Assembly (NCBI GenBank): GCA_011109175.1 | Contig: RDEW01000035.1 | Location: 201,564 to 265,563 of the forward strand | Source: Dicyema japonicum | Taxonomy: Eukaryota > Dicyemida > Rhombozoa > Dicyemidae | Direction of reading: 5' to 3' | DNA: 64,000 bases | Part shown: piece after piece, positions 34,005-45,570 of the stretch | Layout: the number at the start of each line of letters is the position of its first letter | Numbering within the stretch: position 1 is the first letter of the stretch | Notes under the pieces: model-generated | Seen by the model: the letters and a program-made list of their open reading frames with translations, nothing else | The model's database searches: none | What the model was told of the DNA's origin: nothing | Position numbers and translations under genes: made by a program

Positions 34005-34500
34005 AATGACCACGTCATGCCGCTCCGAATGATGTGATCGTCAGAGCTCTGAAGGCTTCAGGCTTCCCAGCACAGCTTGAACCAGTAGGTCTTGATCGAG
34101 GAGATGGGAAGAGACCTGACGGGATGACCCTTTTCCCCTTCACGTCTGGAAGATCTTTGGTCTGGGACGCAACTTGCATAGACACGTTCTCAAGCACGAA
34201 CATTTTTAAATCTGTTCAGACACCTGGAGCAGCTGCTTCGACCGCGGAAAACCTAAAAATCAAGAAATATTCTTGCCTCGGGGATCGCTACCGATTTACT
34301 CCTGTTGCGACCGAATCATCCGGAGCCGTTGGTCCAATGACGGCTGAATTCTTGCAAGAACTCGGAGGATTGCTTGCCAGAAAGAAAAGGGATCAACGAG
34401 AAGGGTTATGGCTAAGACAAAAGATCGGAATAGCCATACTCCGAGGGAACTCGTTCGCAATCCACGCAGCAGGCTTCCTCAACTGACATTTGTTTAATTG
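34005..34500 (+). mobile_element. restriction-like-endonuclease LINE, intact 3' frame (copy E)
   Basis: 5'-truncated copy of a second subfamily. The frame runs from about 34,013 to the stop at 34,484-34,486 without breaks: RHAAPNDVIVRALKASGF, GLDRGDGKRPDGMTLFPF, SLVWDATCIDTFS, YRFTPVATESSGAVGP, then LWLRQKIGIAILRGN. The RPDG...WD core fits a PD-(D/E)XK nuclease and the rest is the conserved C-terminal tail. The 3' UTR (TTTAATTGTTAAAAAAATTT) is a weaker version of that in copies A and B. With no RT it cannot move by itself. Confidence 0.75.
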
Positions 34501-34821
34501 TTAAAAAAATTTTAAAAATATAAAAAAAAAATTAATCCTCTTATAATATGAGGACTCCAAATTAATTTTAGGAAAATTAAACTCAAATTCATCTAAATTA
34601 TATTTAAATACAAAACTGAATGAACCTACGTTGTCTCGTTCAGTATTGTTTTTTACTACAGTATTAAATCCTGGAATCCCACGATATTTCTGAAACGGAC
34701 TAACTCCTACGAAAAAAATATAAAAATCAATTTATCTGTGGATAAGTGAGGCGTTTGATTGTATAAAAAACCACTCCTTTTATTATCCAAACTTGGAATG
34801 TATTTCACCCACTTTTTTTTA

Positions 34822-35336
34822 TTATCCAAACTCATCATTTTTGACAAACTTCTTGTGATCGTTGGTTAAATCTCTCCACAATCCCTTGACTTTGGGCATT
34901 CCATGTATTTGCGTCACATTAAATTCTTTGCATAACTTTGTCATATGAAAATTTTTGAATTCTGTACCATTGTCCGATTGCAAATATACACATGGGCCGT
35001 ATTCCATAAAAATTTTTTCTAGTTTATAGGCCATTTCATTTCCACTTTTATTCATAAGATTTTTCGTAAGAGCATATTTGGAATAAACATCAACAACAGA
35101 AAGCGACCAAGAAAAATGATTATTTTGATCTTCAACTGTATAAAATAACATAAACTTTCAGACCTTTTAAGATCAATCAGATCGACTTGAAATCTCTCAT
35201 TAGGCGCATCATCATATTGTTTTAGTGGTACTGAGAATTGCCAAATATTGAATTCTCTAACAATTTGTCGAGTGATCTCTCTTTTTACTATAAAAAATCT
35301 TCTCCTACAACGAGCTTCCAATGGATTGTGCCACAA
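34822..35336 (-). pseudogene. retroviral-type integrase core remnant (Ginger/Ty3-like)
   Basis: Two overlapping minus-strand frames join by one frameshift near 35,150. The first has FQVDLIDL with the first catalytic Asp of a DDE integrase; the second has VDVYSKYAL, YLQSDNGTEF with the second Asp, and then GLWRDLTND where the third catalytic residue should be. The usual VER triplet reads WRD, so the Glu is lost. The upstream zinc-binding part is barely recognisable. It resembles integrases of Ty3-type elements and of Ginger DNA transposons, and I cannot separate these. Inactive. Confidence 0.65.
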
Positions 35337-35767
35337 TGATTGGCCTCATGAATCTCCCGAGCGATTATTTTCATTTCTTCTATATTCGTGGAAACAATTA
35401 CGAGCTTGTGTAGCCCATTTACATCTTAAGATATAATTTCTCCTCATTGATTATGAAATTTTCCGCTTTCTTTTTGAGTCGATACTTCCTATGCTTGGGA
35501 AGATCGACATCCTCATTATCAACTAAAGATCTCAACTAATTATATTCATTTTGATCTTTCACAAACAAACGCTGATGTGACATAACGGGCAAAAGACAAA
35601 ATTTTGGATAATATTTTATTTGCGGTAAGTATGCCGACAAAAAATTATTTAAATTTCTATAAAATAAATAATAATAAATGTTAATAACGTCAAGAATAAT
35701 CTGATTTAATAGAAAAATATAATGGTTCTTTTTTTTTTTTATTTTTGATAGATTAGTCATCAATTAG

Positions 35768-36020
35768 ATTGTTCTTCCTCTCTTCCTATTAGAGTGGCGT
35801 CATGTGATCTACCTGTCTAGGTGGCCCCTAGTGCCAGGCCGGCACGAAAAAGGATCATTTGCTCTCCCCCACTCCACTGGAGGGGTTTCCACAACTGCAA
35901 CTATGGAGTCTTTTACCTTTTATGCTGATTTCGGATGGACTCTTTCTGTAAAAGTGGAAACTGGATACACTTAATTAGTTGTTTACTTTAACTTTTTTCT
36001 CTGTGTATCCAGGGTTAATT
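35768..36020 (-). repeat. SINE-like family 2, good copy
   Basis: Inverse copy of the 24.9 kb element with the same blocks: GGCGTCATGTGATCTACCTG, GTGCCAGGCCGGCACG, CACTCCACTGGAGGGGTTTC, CTTAATTAGTTGTTTAC and GTGTATCCAGGGTTAATTAA. Confidence 0.7.
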
Positions 36021-36369
36021 AATAAATCAATCAATTAGATTGACAGGTTGTTGACAGGTGTCAAAGTCGCTCATGCGCTCGCGACAGATTATCACTTATT
36101 TATTTATCGCAGTATAATTTATTGTACATTTTGCAATAAAACACCAACAAAATACAGTATAACTCTTTCTATCCGACAGTTTTCTTAACCGCCAACATAA
36201 AAAAATAGTTCATTAAAATTTGTTTAAAATATATCGAGCTAATGCTTTACCACCAAATGTAAGAAAATTATTGCAACAGCTTGACAAAAAACTCGCAACA
36301 ATTATGCACATTCGCAACAAGAAGGTTTATCAAGTAACGCGCTTCTCCGCAGCCCGGATAATCTTAGAT

Positions 36370-36900
36370 GTCAGGCCCCTTCACGAATAGTCGATTGTGG
36401 CCTTCTGAGACATCCTTCAACTGTGACAGGAAATATTTCCAAGTCCATTAGTTATTGCAGCCCAACACTGACTTGGTGGGCCTTTCATGTTCAGTTTGGA
36501 TACAAGTCGTCCACTTTATTAGCGAATATCTTGCGGGCGACGGTAGTTGTTCAGACTTATCCTCCATAGTTGTGTTTGTTTTGTTTTGACTTCTTCCTAG
36601 TTTACTTGAATTCACATTTACACAGTATATAATCAATTTGATTGTAAATCGGAGCCATCTCACCATTCCGATTTTTTATCTGTTCGACCAATGTCGTCAT
36701 GTGCCTTGCGGGCTGTTTGAAGGCCGTATTACACAAAATGATTCTATTCTTATTAGTGAAGAGCCAAGCCAGGTGACAGATAAGTTCTACATTTTCAAGG
36801 ATTTGTAGACCGAGAGTCGTTATTGATGACAATAGAGGGAGTATTGTTGTGAAACAACGTTGAATCTCTATTAGACTAACAAACGTCAGCAATGAAGAGC
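36370..36900 (-). pseudogene. RTE-like LINE endonuclease fragment
   Basis: The minus strand reads FKQPARHMTTLVEQIKNR and then APIYNQIDYILCK, matching the APE-endonuclease C-terminus of the 47 kb copy (PIYNQIDYIVCK). Frames are broken on both sides. Confidence 0.65.
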
Positions 36901-37452
36901 TGTATTGAAGTTTTCTAAAAAAGGATTAAGGAGATTTTAGTTCAATCACCAGGAAATATTGTCGAAATTTTTTTGAAGGACTTCAGAAGAGTTGTTAAAT
37001 GGCTTAAAGTAACTATAATATCATCGGCATAAGAAAAGGAAAGTAAATTATGGTTCGTCAGTAAGCTTGATGGGGAAGATTAATTAGGCCGAATAGAGGA
37101 TTGACCGAACCTTAGATAACTAACCAAATTAATGCAGTCACATACAATCTCCGTCTGGTTGATATATTAACTTCTCAATGGGCAATCATTCTAATCACCC
37201 GTCCGTCGATTTCAAGTAAAAGTAGACGACAACTTGTCTATGACCGAGAAAGTTTTATGTCCATTATCTGCTCATGATTAGATGACATCTCTTCTGACCT
37301 TTTCTACAAACCACATAATTTACCTCAACTCCCAGTAATGATTTCTATATGTCTTATACCACGTGGTACATCACCTCGACCTTTGAACCCAATTAACCAC
37401 TAATCAGTATGTGGTCTAAAATTCAACTAAAAAAAACACAATATCATAAACT
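36901..37452. other. intergenic, unassigned
   Basis: Probably decayed LINE sequence continuing from 36.9 kb, but no motif can be named. Confidence 0.25.
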
Positions 37453-38523
37453 TCATAAATCATCGTTAAAACTAGACATCTCTTTTTCGTCGACATTTTC
37501 AGTGTTTGGAGTCGGTATTTTCACTTGATCTTTTATGGAAGAATCTACTAATTCTTTCTTGTTCTGATCCACCATGTACACGTTTTTAGTTTTTTTGTTA
37601 GAGGAGCATTCATATTTTTCTTCAGTTGACTTCCTTGAACTCCCAGAACTCACTCCATCTTTAGCGTTATGAGTATATGGTTCACTTATATGCCCCTCCT
37701 CCTCCATTTTTGGTAAATTGATATTTTTCCGTTTTTTGGGAATTGTTTGGTATTGTAGAGTGACATTTATCCGCGAAAACTTTTTGAAAAAAGTGCCAAT
37801 GTAAATATACATTTCTATGAGGGAAAACCATTCGAAGAAAGCTGCGATACTGAGAAGAGTCTAAAATATGACATAACTGTACTTTTTCTTTTGAGTAAAA
37901 TGTAACGATTCGAAAAACAGCGACTAATTGAAAAAAACAAAAATACACAAAATAATGATCAAAACGAAAAATGAGGTCAATATGAACTGCAATCTGCAAT
38001 GGAACCTCGAAAAATGACATGGATGTAGTTTGTAGATAATAATAGACATTAAACACATGTAAACTCCAAGGAACGTAAATCCTACTCCTCCCGCTATCCG
38101 ATGGACTGGATTTTCGGGATTTGACTACATAATATAGTTTTTGTACTTCAAAGTTAATTGTGACTAATAATCCCATCCCACTGATGAGAAAAAAGATGAG
38201 ACATAATAAATTAAGGATGTTTTTCTTTCCTTGTTCCAGTAGCTGATTCCTTGTTATGTCATATTTGATGTAGAAAATCAGAATGTCTACAATTCAAAAA
38301 CGGGTTGACTCAATGAGAAGGATAAATTCATAAAAAGTGAGAAAAATGAACTTTCAGGGTAAGAACTGAAAAAATTACTAGAATTTGTTATTTTATATTA
38401 CCTGATGAATGGAATTGGTGGTAGATTGCCTGTTGGGTTATAAAGTACCTTTAAAAGCACAGTACCAACAGTTCCTATAAAGCCAGTTGAAATTGATACT
38501 ATAATAAAATATTTAGGATTCAT
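37453..38523 (-). CDS. DRAM/TMEM150 (Frag1) family membrane protein, paralogue 1
   Basis: DRAM-type proteins have six membrane helices and sit in lysosomal, Golgi or plasma membranes; DRAM1 and DRAM2 affect autophagy. Exons (minus): 38523-38402, 38377-38310, 38286-38147, 38124-37947, 37923-37883, 37860-37453; introns 24, 23, 22, 23 and 22 nt. 318 residues. It starts MNPKYFIIVSISTGFIG (helix 1); the first loop has PPIPFIS..YPESSFFSLFMN, matching DRAM PYISD...PESGIFGFMIN. Later come NPVHRIAGGVGFTFLGVYM (DRAM VHDGGALLAFVCGVVY) and SIAAFFEWFSLIE..IGTFF (DRAM SAICEW...FYFLTF). A charged tail of about 95 residues after the last helix is absent from paralogue 2. Exons 1-4 have exactly the lengths of those in the 59.4-60.2 kb gene. 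A LINE 3' end lies about 45 nt upstream of the ATG. Confidence 0.78.
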
Positions 38524-38567
38524 TTAATTTTTGGGTCAAATTATATTTATTTATTTTTTTATTTAAG

Positions 38568-39875
38568 TTAGTTTATTTAACAATAAAATATTATTTATTG
38601 TATTGATCGGCTGCCGATCCAGCAAACTGCGCCGAGCTGAGTATCATCGAGTTCGAGAAAGAATCAACAGCAGTGCAGTCCCATACGAGCGATTTTCCCA
38701 GTGAACGGAAAGATAGTTAGCCCATTCTATATTTTCCAGTCTTCGCAGTCCAATCCTACTGGCTCCAGCACTGCCGGGAAACCTGCAGCTTTTAAGAGCA
38801 AGAGCACGCATGAAAATGTTGTTCATAGCAGCTGGCGGGGTGCTCTGCCCGCACTCCTTTAGCACGAAAGCGGATGCAGCCCTTTGGAATCGACGATCCA
38901 TTCACAACGACATTGATGTTCGAAGCAAACATCAACTCCCAAGCGCTGTGCGATCCTAATCCGGATACAATCATGGTCCAATAGGGTCTCCAGGGAGGAA
39001 CATGGGAATGCATTCAGCCACGCTTCGCTCCCATGGTTGGCGGCGGACACGAGGCAGACAAGACGATGCTGGTTGGCCTCAGACTTTAGCATGTCGAATA
39101 TAATCTTTGAGTAGATCTCATTCCAGTCTCTTTGCCTCGAAGTTTCACGTCATTTGCGACGGAAAACGTAGGATATCTTGAACCAAAAGGCTTCCACTTG
39201 AGAGCGATAAGACACATGCTGGAAAGGCGATCTCCATCGCCGACCTGAGACCCGTGCCTCCAAGGCGTGTAGGAAACTTGCATTGATTCCAACTCGGCAC
39301 GTCACAGTGGATGTTTTCCAACTGATTTTCTAAATGTCCTATCCAGTGACAGGAGGTTGTCACCATGTTTGAAGCAGGGAGAACAACGGAGAGCGTATAG
39401 GAGTTTGGGCAAGCCGATGCTATTCATCAAAAGGAAGAACCCTGTATGAGCATCGAGTAAGGAGAGTTTCTCCGTAACTCCATTGTTAGTAGATGGCTCC
39501 GCAGTTACTTTTCGTAAAGTGGGCACCCAAGAATGTATGTCTGCTCCCTGGGTACGACAGTAATTCCAGCTAGTACCGAGTTAAAAGACTCGGCCACGTT
39601 GATAAAATCACTCTCCGAGTATGTGATATTTATTAGCTCCGAGTTCATTATATTTATCTCAAGTCCGAAGTTTCGTAGTGCCGGCACGGCATGTGACAGA
39701 GCGTCATGGACTTTTCTCAACGGCTCTCTAATCATGACGTCATCAAGATACAAGAGGTTTAGCTCAGTGTTGATAGAGCGGACAATTTCATTGATGGTCA
39801 GAGCGAAGAAAATTGGACCAAGTGGGTCCTCTTGTTGGACTCCAGTCTCCGAACAGATAATCTTGTCCTCGTGTC
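38568..39875 (-). mobile_element. restriction-like-endonuclease LINE, broken (copy C)
   Basis: Minus-strand RT and downstream domains in shifting frames: GVQQEDPLGP-like and YLDDVMI (the Y.DD catalytic block), then ILGCPLYEK, FPTRLGGTGLRSA, LVCLVSAANHGSEAWLNAF, AQRLGVDVCFEHQCRC, and AAMNNIFMRAL leading into the nuclease region. After GSAAD-type sequence it jumps directly into the family 3' UTR (AATAATATTTTATTG at about 38,582-38,596), so the C-terminal tail is deleted. Its 3' end is next to DRAM-like gene 1 in the same orientation. Confidence 0.75.
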
Positions 39876-39894
39876 AACCTATAAGCTCCACTAA

Positions 39895-40515
39895 GAGAGT
39901 TCAGGACCTGGCTGGAAACAAGTATGACGAGATAATTTATGCGGACAATCTGGACTTTGTTTCTGAGGATACTCAAACACTTCAGCACATGCTCAGCGTA
40001 CACCCAAATCATATTTTCAAAATGGTTCTTATTTGTAAATACCAACAAAACGGAATTACAACGATTACACGTACTGGGCAGAGATCGGACGAGTCATGGA
40101 GAAGGCAAAAGAAGGTGGGTTCGCTTTTAGGAGACTCTGAATATGTTACTCATAGGAATATCCTTGTTATGAGTGCACTGACAAAAAATATCGTTAATAT
40201 GGAGCGACAGGAAGAGGATAGGATTAAACACCAGGCTTAGAATATATAAAGCTTTTGTGATCCCGGTACTAACTTAAAACTCTGGGACTTGGGGAATCTC
40301 TAAACGGGAAATGGACCGACTTGACTATTTCCACAGAGCTCAGCTCAAATTGGTAATCAAGATTTACTGGCCTATAAAGATCTCTAATGAAAACTTTTAT
40401 ACTAAATGCAAATCCGGCGTGCTGTCAGATGACATTTTCAAATCAAAATGGACCCCTTTTGGCTACGTGTTACGTCTAACTGTTAATTCTATTATTACTA
40501 CTCAGATAGTCTAAA
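39895..40515 (+). pseudogene. RTE-like LINE 3' part
   Basis: Reads KYDEIIYADNLDFVSED (the RT YADD block, here YADN), DESWRRQKKVGSLLGD, then frameshifts into LGLGESLNGK-type sequence equal to TLGLGESLNGK of the 9.4 kb copy and a final FGYVLRL. The YADD to YADN change and the frameshifts show it is dead. The copy abuts LINE copy C head to head. Confidence 0.7.
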
Positions 40516-40959
40516 TCCGAGTGGAAGTTTATATTATGGTCAGAATGAAAAGTGATAATGAGATTGTGATCATGTCTGACAAATTACTTAAGTTGAGACA
40601 TATATATTATTTCTGGAGAGCTAAGATACGCTCTAGTGAAAAGTATCCTTATTTTTCCCAATTAAACTTATTTTTTGAAAGTTTACTGTAACATCATGAA
40701 ATTATAGAGAGGCGTTATCAATCGATTTTAAGGACATCCATTCTTCTCTGGAGTCTCTCTTAACTATGTTAGGTTACTTATTGGGGAATGGCAAATGAAT
40801 CGTTCTAATAAAGACGTCTCCATTTTATTAGAGTCAAAAAGTTCTTTGAAGATTAGAAATTTTTCTTAAATAAAGCCTTTGACAACCCAATCTCAATCTC
40901 CAACGTTAACAAGTTTCACAGAGTCGTAGAGTCGTACTGCACCTCCCATTGTACAAACC

Positions 40960-41584
40960 TCTCCCTATTTAAAAACATAATGCCAGTAAAAGGAATAACA
41001 TAAAACAAAGGATAATGTTATACGACACCTTTATCAAACCAATCCTCCTATACAACTCTGGGACCTGGGCCACCTCAAAAGAGGAATTGGAAAGGCTAGA
41101 CTCGTTTCACATGAATCATCTAAAAACATAACTGGAATGTCGTGGCTATCTAAGATCTCGCGGAAAAAATGTACAATATGTGTGAACTACACCAATAAGT
41201 CTCGAGATCATTAGCTCTCGTTGGAGACTCTTTGGACATGTACTGAGGTTAGACCCAACATGCTCCCTTCTGAATATTGCCATGGAAGATTACTACTCCT
41301 CCCATGTAAAACGCATTCTTGGAAGACCGAGAACAACCCTCCCTGTCGTTTTAAAAGGCGATCTGAAAGGCAAAAAGAAAACATTGGCATCTGCTGACGA
41401 CCTGGACAAACTGAGGAATCTGGCTAAGAACAAAAAAGCCTGGAACAAGCTAACTTTTTCTCTTATATTTTTTGCTGCACATGCAGGGCTTATGGTTCTC
41501 GTGAAAGTGCCAAAAATAAAAATAATGATGCCAGTGGATTTGAAAACAGAGATCAACCCCAATATGACCATGTACTTTAAGTGA
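40960..41584 (+). pseudogene. RTE-like LINE C-terminus, subfamily variant
   Basis: Reads LYDTFIKPILLYNSGTWATS, SSRWRLFGHVLRLDPT, ILGRPRTTLPVVLKGDLKG and DDLDKLRNLAKNKKAWNKL, the standard RTE-like tail order. One or more breaks lie before 41,282; the last 100 codons are open but extend past the normal end. More diverged than the 9.4 and 40 kb copies. Confidence 0.7.
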
Positions 41585-42655
41585 TGTCCCAGAGAATTTA
41601 AAAATATTTGTCAATAGTGACAAGTTTCACAATTTGAGGAGGCTGATGCAAGGTGGGGATCCACATAGTCATTCGATCAGTTTCAATTATCTCAATAATC
41701 TCAAAAAATTAAAAATTACAATTTCATTAACTCTTATCAAAACAACAACTAACTCCAAAAAAAATATGTAAACAATATGAATCCCCATAAATTATCCACT
41801 TGCCGTCGTAACCTATTCCCAACCTGTCAATTTTTTGGAAAAACGACGCCTGTCTTGACATTTACTGGAACATCTTTAGAGCCCACAAATTATAAGTTAC
41901 ATGAAAAACGACTATAAAGATCAATAATTTCTGTATTTGTAAGAATACTCGTGGAGAAATGATATTATAACGGTAAAGGAACTTAATAAATAGCTGAGAG
42001 TCTTCTAAATATTAGAAACGGAAGACTAGAGGGAAACATGCTGATGATTTTCCACCACGGTGTTATTTGAAATTTTTTTTAGCAAAATTCTCTCAAAAAT
42101 TTTGGAAACCACAAACAGAACGGAGATGGTCTTGAACAATGAAGGATCTACTGGACTCTTGTTAGGCTTTAGGATTGTGATAATCTTCGATTTTTCAATA
42201 AATCTGGAATGTGTGATGAGTAAGGAAATTTTTATGATACAATGAAGTCCCTCTAATTGGCCAAGAATACTATCTTATATGTTCAAAAATGCAATTTTCC
42301 TAAATAAATTGGCAAATTCTCCAATTGGACACTCACTATTAAAAAACATAAAATTTTTTTACTATTTTTTTTAAATTATTTTACTAAAAAATCAAAATTT
42401 CAAATTAAAAAATTAACACGTGTTCGAAACCTTCTCGTTGCTTAATTGTTTTTAAAAACTCGAAATTTTGAGATATAAAGCACCTATCATGAACAAATTA
42501 AAAATACTCTTAAATCCCTTCAAATTCATCCATTCAACAAGCTTACTATCAAGTTTATGAAATTTTAATGATTTGCATGTCTTTGTTTAAAGAATATAAT
42601 TTTTAGATATTTTTAATATGGAGCCTTGGAAATTAAGAATGTAATCACCGTTTTT
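41585..42655. other. intergenic, unassigned
   Basis: Very AT-rich, no coding frame or repeat named. Confidence 0.25.
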
Positions 42656-42689
42656 CTTGAATTTCGAATATTAAATAAATCAGAGAAGA

Positions 42690-42770
42690 GAATCTCACTA
42701 AATTGTGCCAAATAATCGCTGATTATTTAATCTCTAAATTGTGCACTAAACAATCGCTGATTTATTTAAT
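42690..42770. repeat. imperfect tandem repeat, about 38 bp
   Basis: CTAAATTGTGCC..AATAATCGCTGATTATTTAAT is followed at once by CTAAATTGTGCAC..AACAATCGCTGATTTATTTAAT (each quoted in parts). Two units, no known role. Confidence 0.6.
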
Positions 42771-43699
42771 ATTCGAATCCAGCTCAGATAGTCACAATTA
42801 ATTAATCCATGAGAGAAACCAAAGTGAGAACGTCTGGTTGTGCCTACCAAATCCATCCTCCAATAGTTCATTACAGGTTTCTGAGAGAAATTGAAAAGTA
42901 GGTCAGCCTCTTTCATTTTCATCTCATGTCGTACCGTCGCGGAAATTCTTGGTGGAAGAATTTCTATAATAGCAAACTTTTCTATTGGATTTGGTCACGG
43001 GAAATGTCAAAGTTTATTATTCGTACTTTTTTTTTATAAAAAGTAATTAAATAATAGATTATGGCATAATACGATTAGGAGACAATTTGGTTGTTAGTCT
43101 TTAATATTTTATTACGAGAAGTTAGAATCCAGTCAGACGCACAACTTGGAGAAACTTTGTCAGTTGAATTTATTTCAAAGACCACAATTCAAGATTATAA
43201 CTTCAAACTATGTGATCTCAACATCCTTACAATGCTCTCAGTTTGGTTCGGTATTCCAATTTGAGTTCCACAAGCCACTGATGATCGGAGATAGGAGTAA
43301 TGTCATAACTTTTTTAAACAAATTGAGTTTTCCGGGGAATTGTCAGCAGACTTTTCGTTTTATAAGTGTAAGTGTCGTGTATGATGACAGAGGAATCAAT
43401 ATATTGTAAACCTTTTGAATGAACAAACTGATAATTTCCGCGGCTTCATCTATCTAACGTATTTGTGATGAGAGTCTTTTGCCCAATTCATTCTATCGAA
43501 GTCACTTAAACCAGACCAATCAACCTTACTATAGTTTTTTAATCTTTTCACTTCAGCCTGCAATAGATCCTCTTACATAAGATACGACCATTTGTGATGA
43601 ACTCGCATCGGCTGTCAAAGAGCTGTGAAGCAAGTCAAACGGAGTGTCGGATATTGAGGTTGCCACTTGTAAGATGTTCTTTAGTGATGAGAGGAGGTA
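42771..43699. other. intergenic, probably decayed LINE
   Basis: Lies directly downstream (minus sense) of an endonuclease fragment at 43.7-44.2 kb and may be its worn continuation. No motif is clear enough to claim. Confidence 0.25.
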
Positions 43700-44240
43700 G
43701 GTTCGGGGTGTAGGATTTTGTGGAGATCATTCTGGCGGAATGTATGAGTTAATCAAATTAATCCAAAAAGACGGGATTTTGAAGTTAATCTGCTCCATAC
43801 TATTGTCTGAGCCCAAAACCTCAAACCTCTGATCTTGTTGACTCAAGTCAATGAAGGGTATACTTTTCTTTGCAATCGTTAGTAGGTCTCCACCTGGTGT
43901 TCCCTGAAGGTTATTACTGATCACTATGAATCCGGGGAAGGAAGGTTATGGCGTGGTGGATGAGAGCTTTGATTCCTGGATGGGAGCAAGGTAAGCCTAA
44001 TTGAGGAGAAGAGATTTCGGAGTTCCAAAATCTTTCTTCTAATTCCAATTGTATTTATTTGTAGAGTTATTAAGTCTCCACGTAGACCAGGGATTGTTTA
44101 ATCTTCCAGAACAATGATGACACCAGACGATGTCAGAGGCAAATAGGTTATGGGAAACCCAAAATGGAGTGAGAAGTTGATGATTTTTTCGTTCCTTTCC
44201 TGAATGGGTGACACGTTTACACGTTTTCGGGTGAGCCATA
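43700..44240 (-). pseudogene. LINE endonuclease fragment (Jockey/CR1-like)
   Basis: In two frames with stops, the minus strand reads APIQESKLS (for the LQETKL motif), FPGFIVISNN, GGDLLTIAKKSIPF and INLINSYIPPE. These are the N-terminal strands of an APE-type endonuclease. It could belong to the same family as the 27.5 kb RT, which lacks this domain here. Confidence 0.6.
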
Positions 44241-44586
44241 AGAAATCATGTTAAGCAAATGTTAAGTATCTACTTCGCATTAACATTAATAGAAACGTTT
44301 ACATATTGCAACCAATGCTAATGAAAACATACTAAGACTAGATGTCTTTTCTGCGAAGAAATTGAGTAAGATAATATTAATAATTATTATTTCTCAAATT
44401 CCGATTAAATTAATTTGTTAACATCAGTTTGTAAAGTCTAGGATGGTGGCAAAAATTAGGAAGCATAAATAGATCGATCCCACCATTAAATATAAGATTA
44501 TCTTAATAAATAAATAAAAATTTGATTTATTTTAAATAAAAATTAAAACTGAATTTATAAACTTAGAAAGTGACATAAATTAAAAT

Positions 44587-45570
44587 ATGACGTGTTCATT
44601 CAGTATTGTTGTGCTGTCAATATTTTTCTCATTTATCGCAAATCTTTGTGGTGATTTAATATTTCATGGGGATTATTCGATAACAAATATACAAGATAAT
44701 GTATTTTATAAATAATAGTAGTAGACAACAAGTAATTGGTCAGTATCAAATGTCATCGAAATTTACACATAAATAAAATAGAATTAAATTCTATCAAAGA
44801 TAATAAAACCTATGAGAATTTAGTAACCTTCCTTCAAGTCAAAAATAGAGAATATTACAGATGTGGACATATTGTTTTTAATTTTGAGAATCACTATTAT
44901 CTCACTTTTTATTAGTTTAAGATACGACATCTGAATGATTTTACTATACCACATTTTATTGGAAAAGGTTTAAGCTTAAAAAAATTTAGCTAATGACTAC
45001 GATTTAGCAAATGATCCATATTCTCAAATTCGATATTTTGTCGCCGAAAATAGACTAAAGGCTATTTTAAGTGGGCATATCGTACGTAGTAGCACATAAT
45101 CTTCACAACGTAAATTGTTAAATTTAAGTTTATATAAGCTTTCCTAATTATTTGAAAACTATGTAAAAACAAAAATTGATTTTAAAAACGATAGAATTAA
45201 GTTACTTCTAAATTTTTTTATTTATTTAATTTGAATCAAAATAAATATTATTTATCGGAAATTTGTTTTTTGTGGGATAAAAAGTATATTGGTTATATTC
45301 TCATTATCCGGTGTATGTTAAAATTGGAAATTTTTATTATTGTGAAAAGGATTCTATAACGATCCCGGGAAAATTTTACGTCAATTTTATATTATTTAAA
45401 GCTCAAATTTTCCCAAATGATTTGAAATTCCGTTACAAAAAAAAGTTCAAATTATGGTGATTTTAGATTCCGGATGTTTTCTAAGAGAAATCTCTAACGA
45501 TACCCTATTTGATTTATATTTTAAATTTCTGACGTGTTTGGGAATATGGTGATCTTGATTACATTTATTC
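44587..45570 (+). CDS. unidentified secreted or type I membrane protein, family copy 1
   Basis: A multi-exon gene with only part of the structure settled. The start ATG at 44,587 opens a clear signal peptide (MTCSFSIVVLSIFFSFIANL). Later open stretches read NKTYENLVTFLQVKNREYY, then RHLNDFTIPHFIGK, which a 22-nt intron (gtttaagc...tttag, about 44,970-44,991) joins in phase to DLANDPYSQIRYFVAENRLK. Further on come YWLYSHYPVYVKIGNFYYCE and ITIPGKFYVNFILFKAQIF. From about 45,060 to 45,555 it is homologous, at both nucleotide and protein level, to the minus strand of 63,435-64,000. At the last acceptor the paralogue has TAG where this copy has TGG, and the frame here stops early. Copy 1 may therefore be a pseudogene or use another site. 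Family unknown to me. Confidence 0.5.

Noticed and set aside
39533-40240. 235-codon plus-strand open frame
   Set aside because: Its first half is antisense to LINE copy C and its second half is RTE-like RT in sense; it is a chance fusion of two adjacent elements, not a gene.
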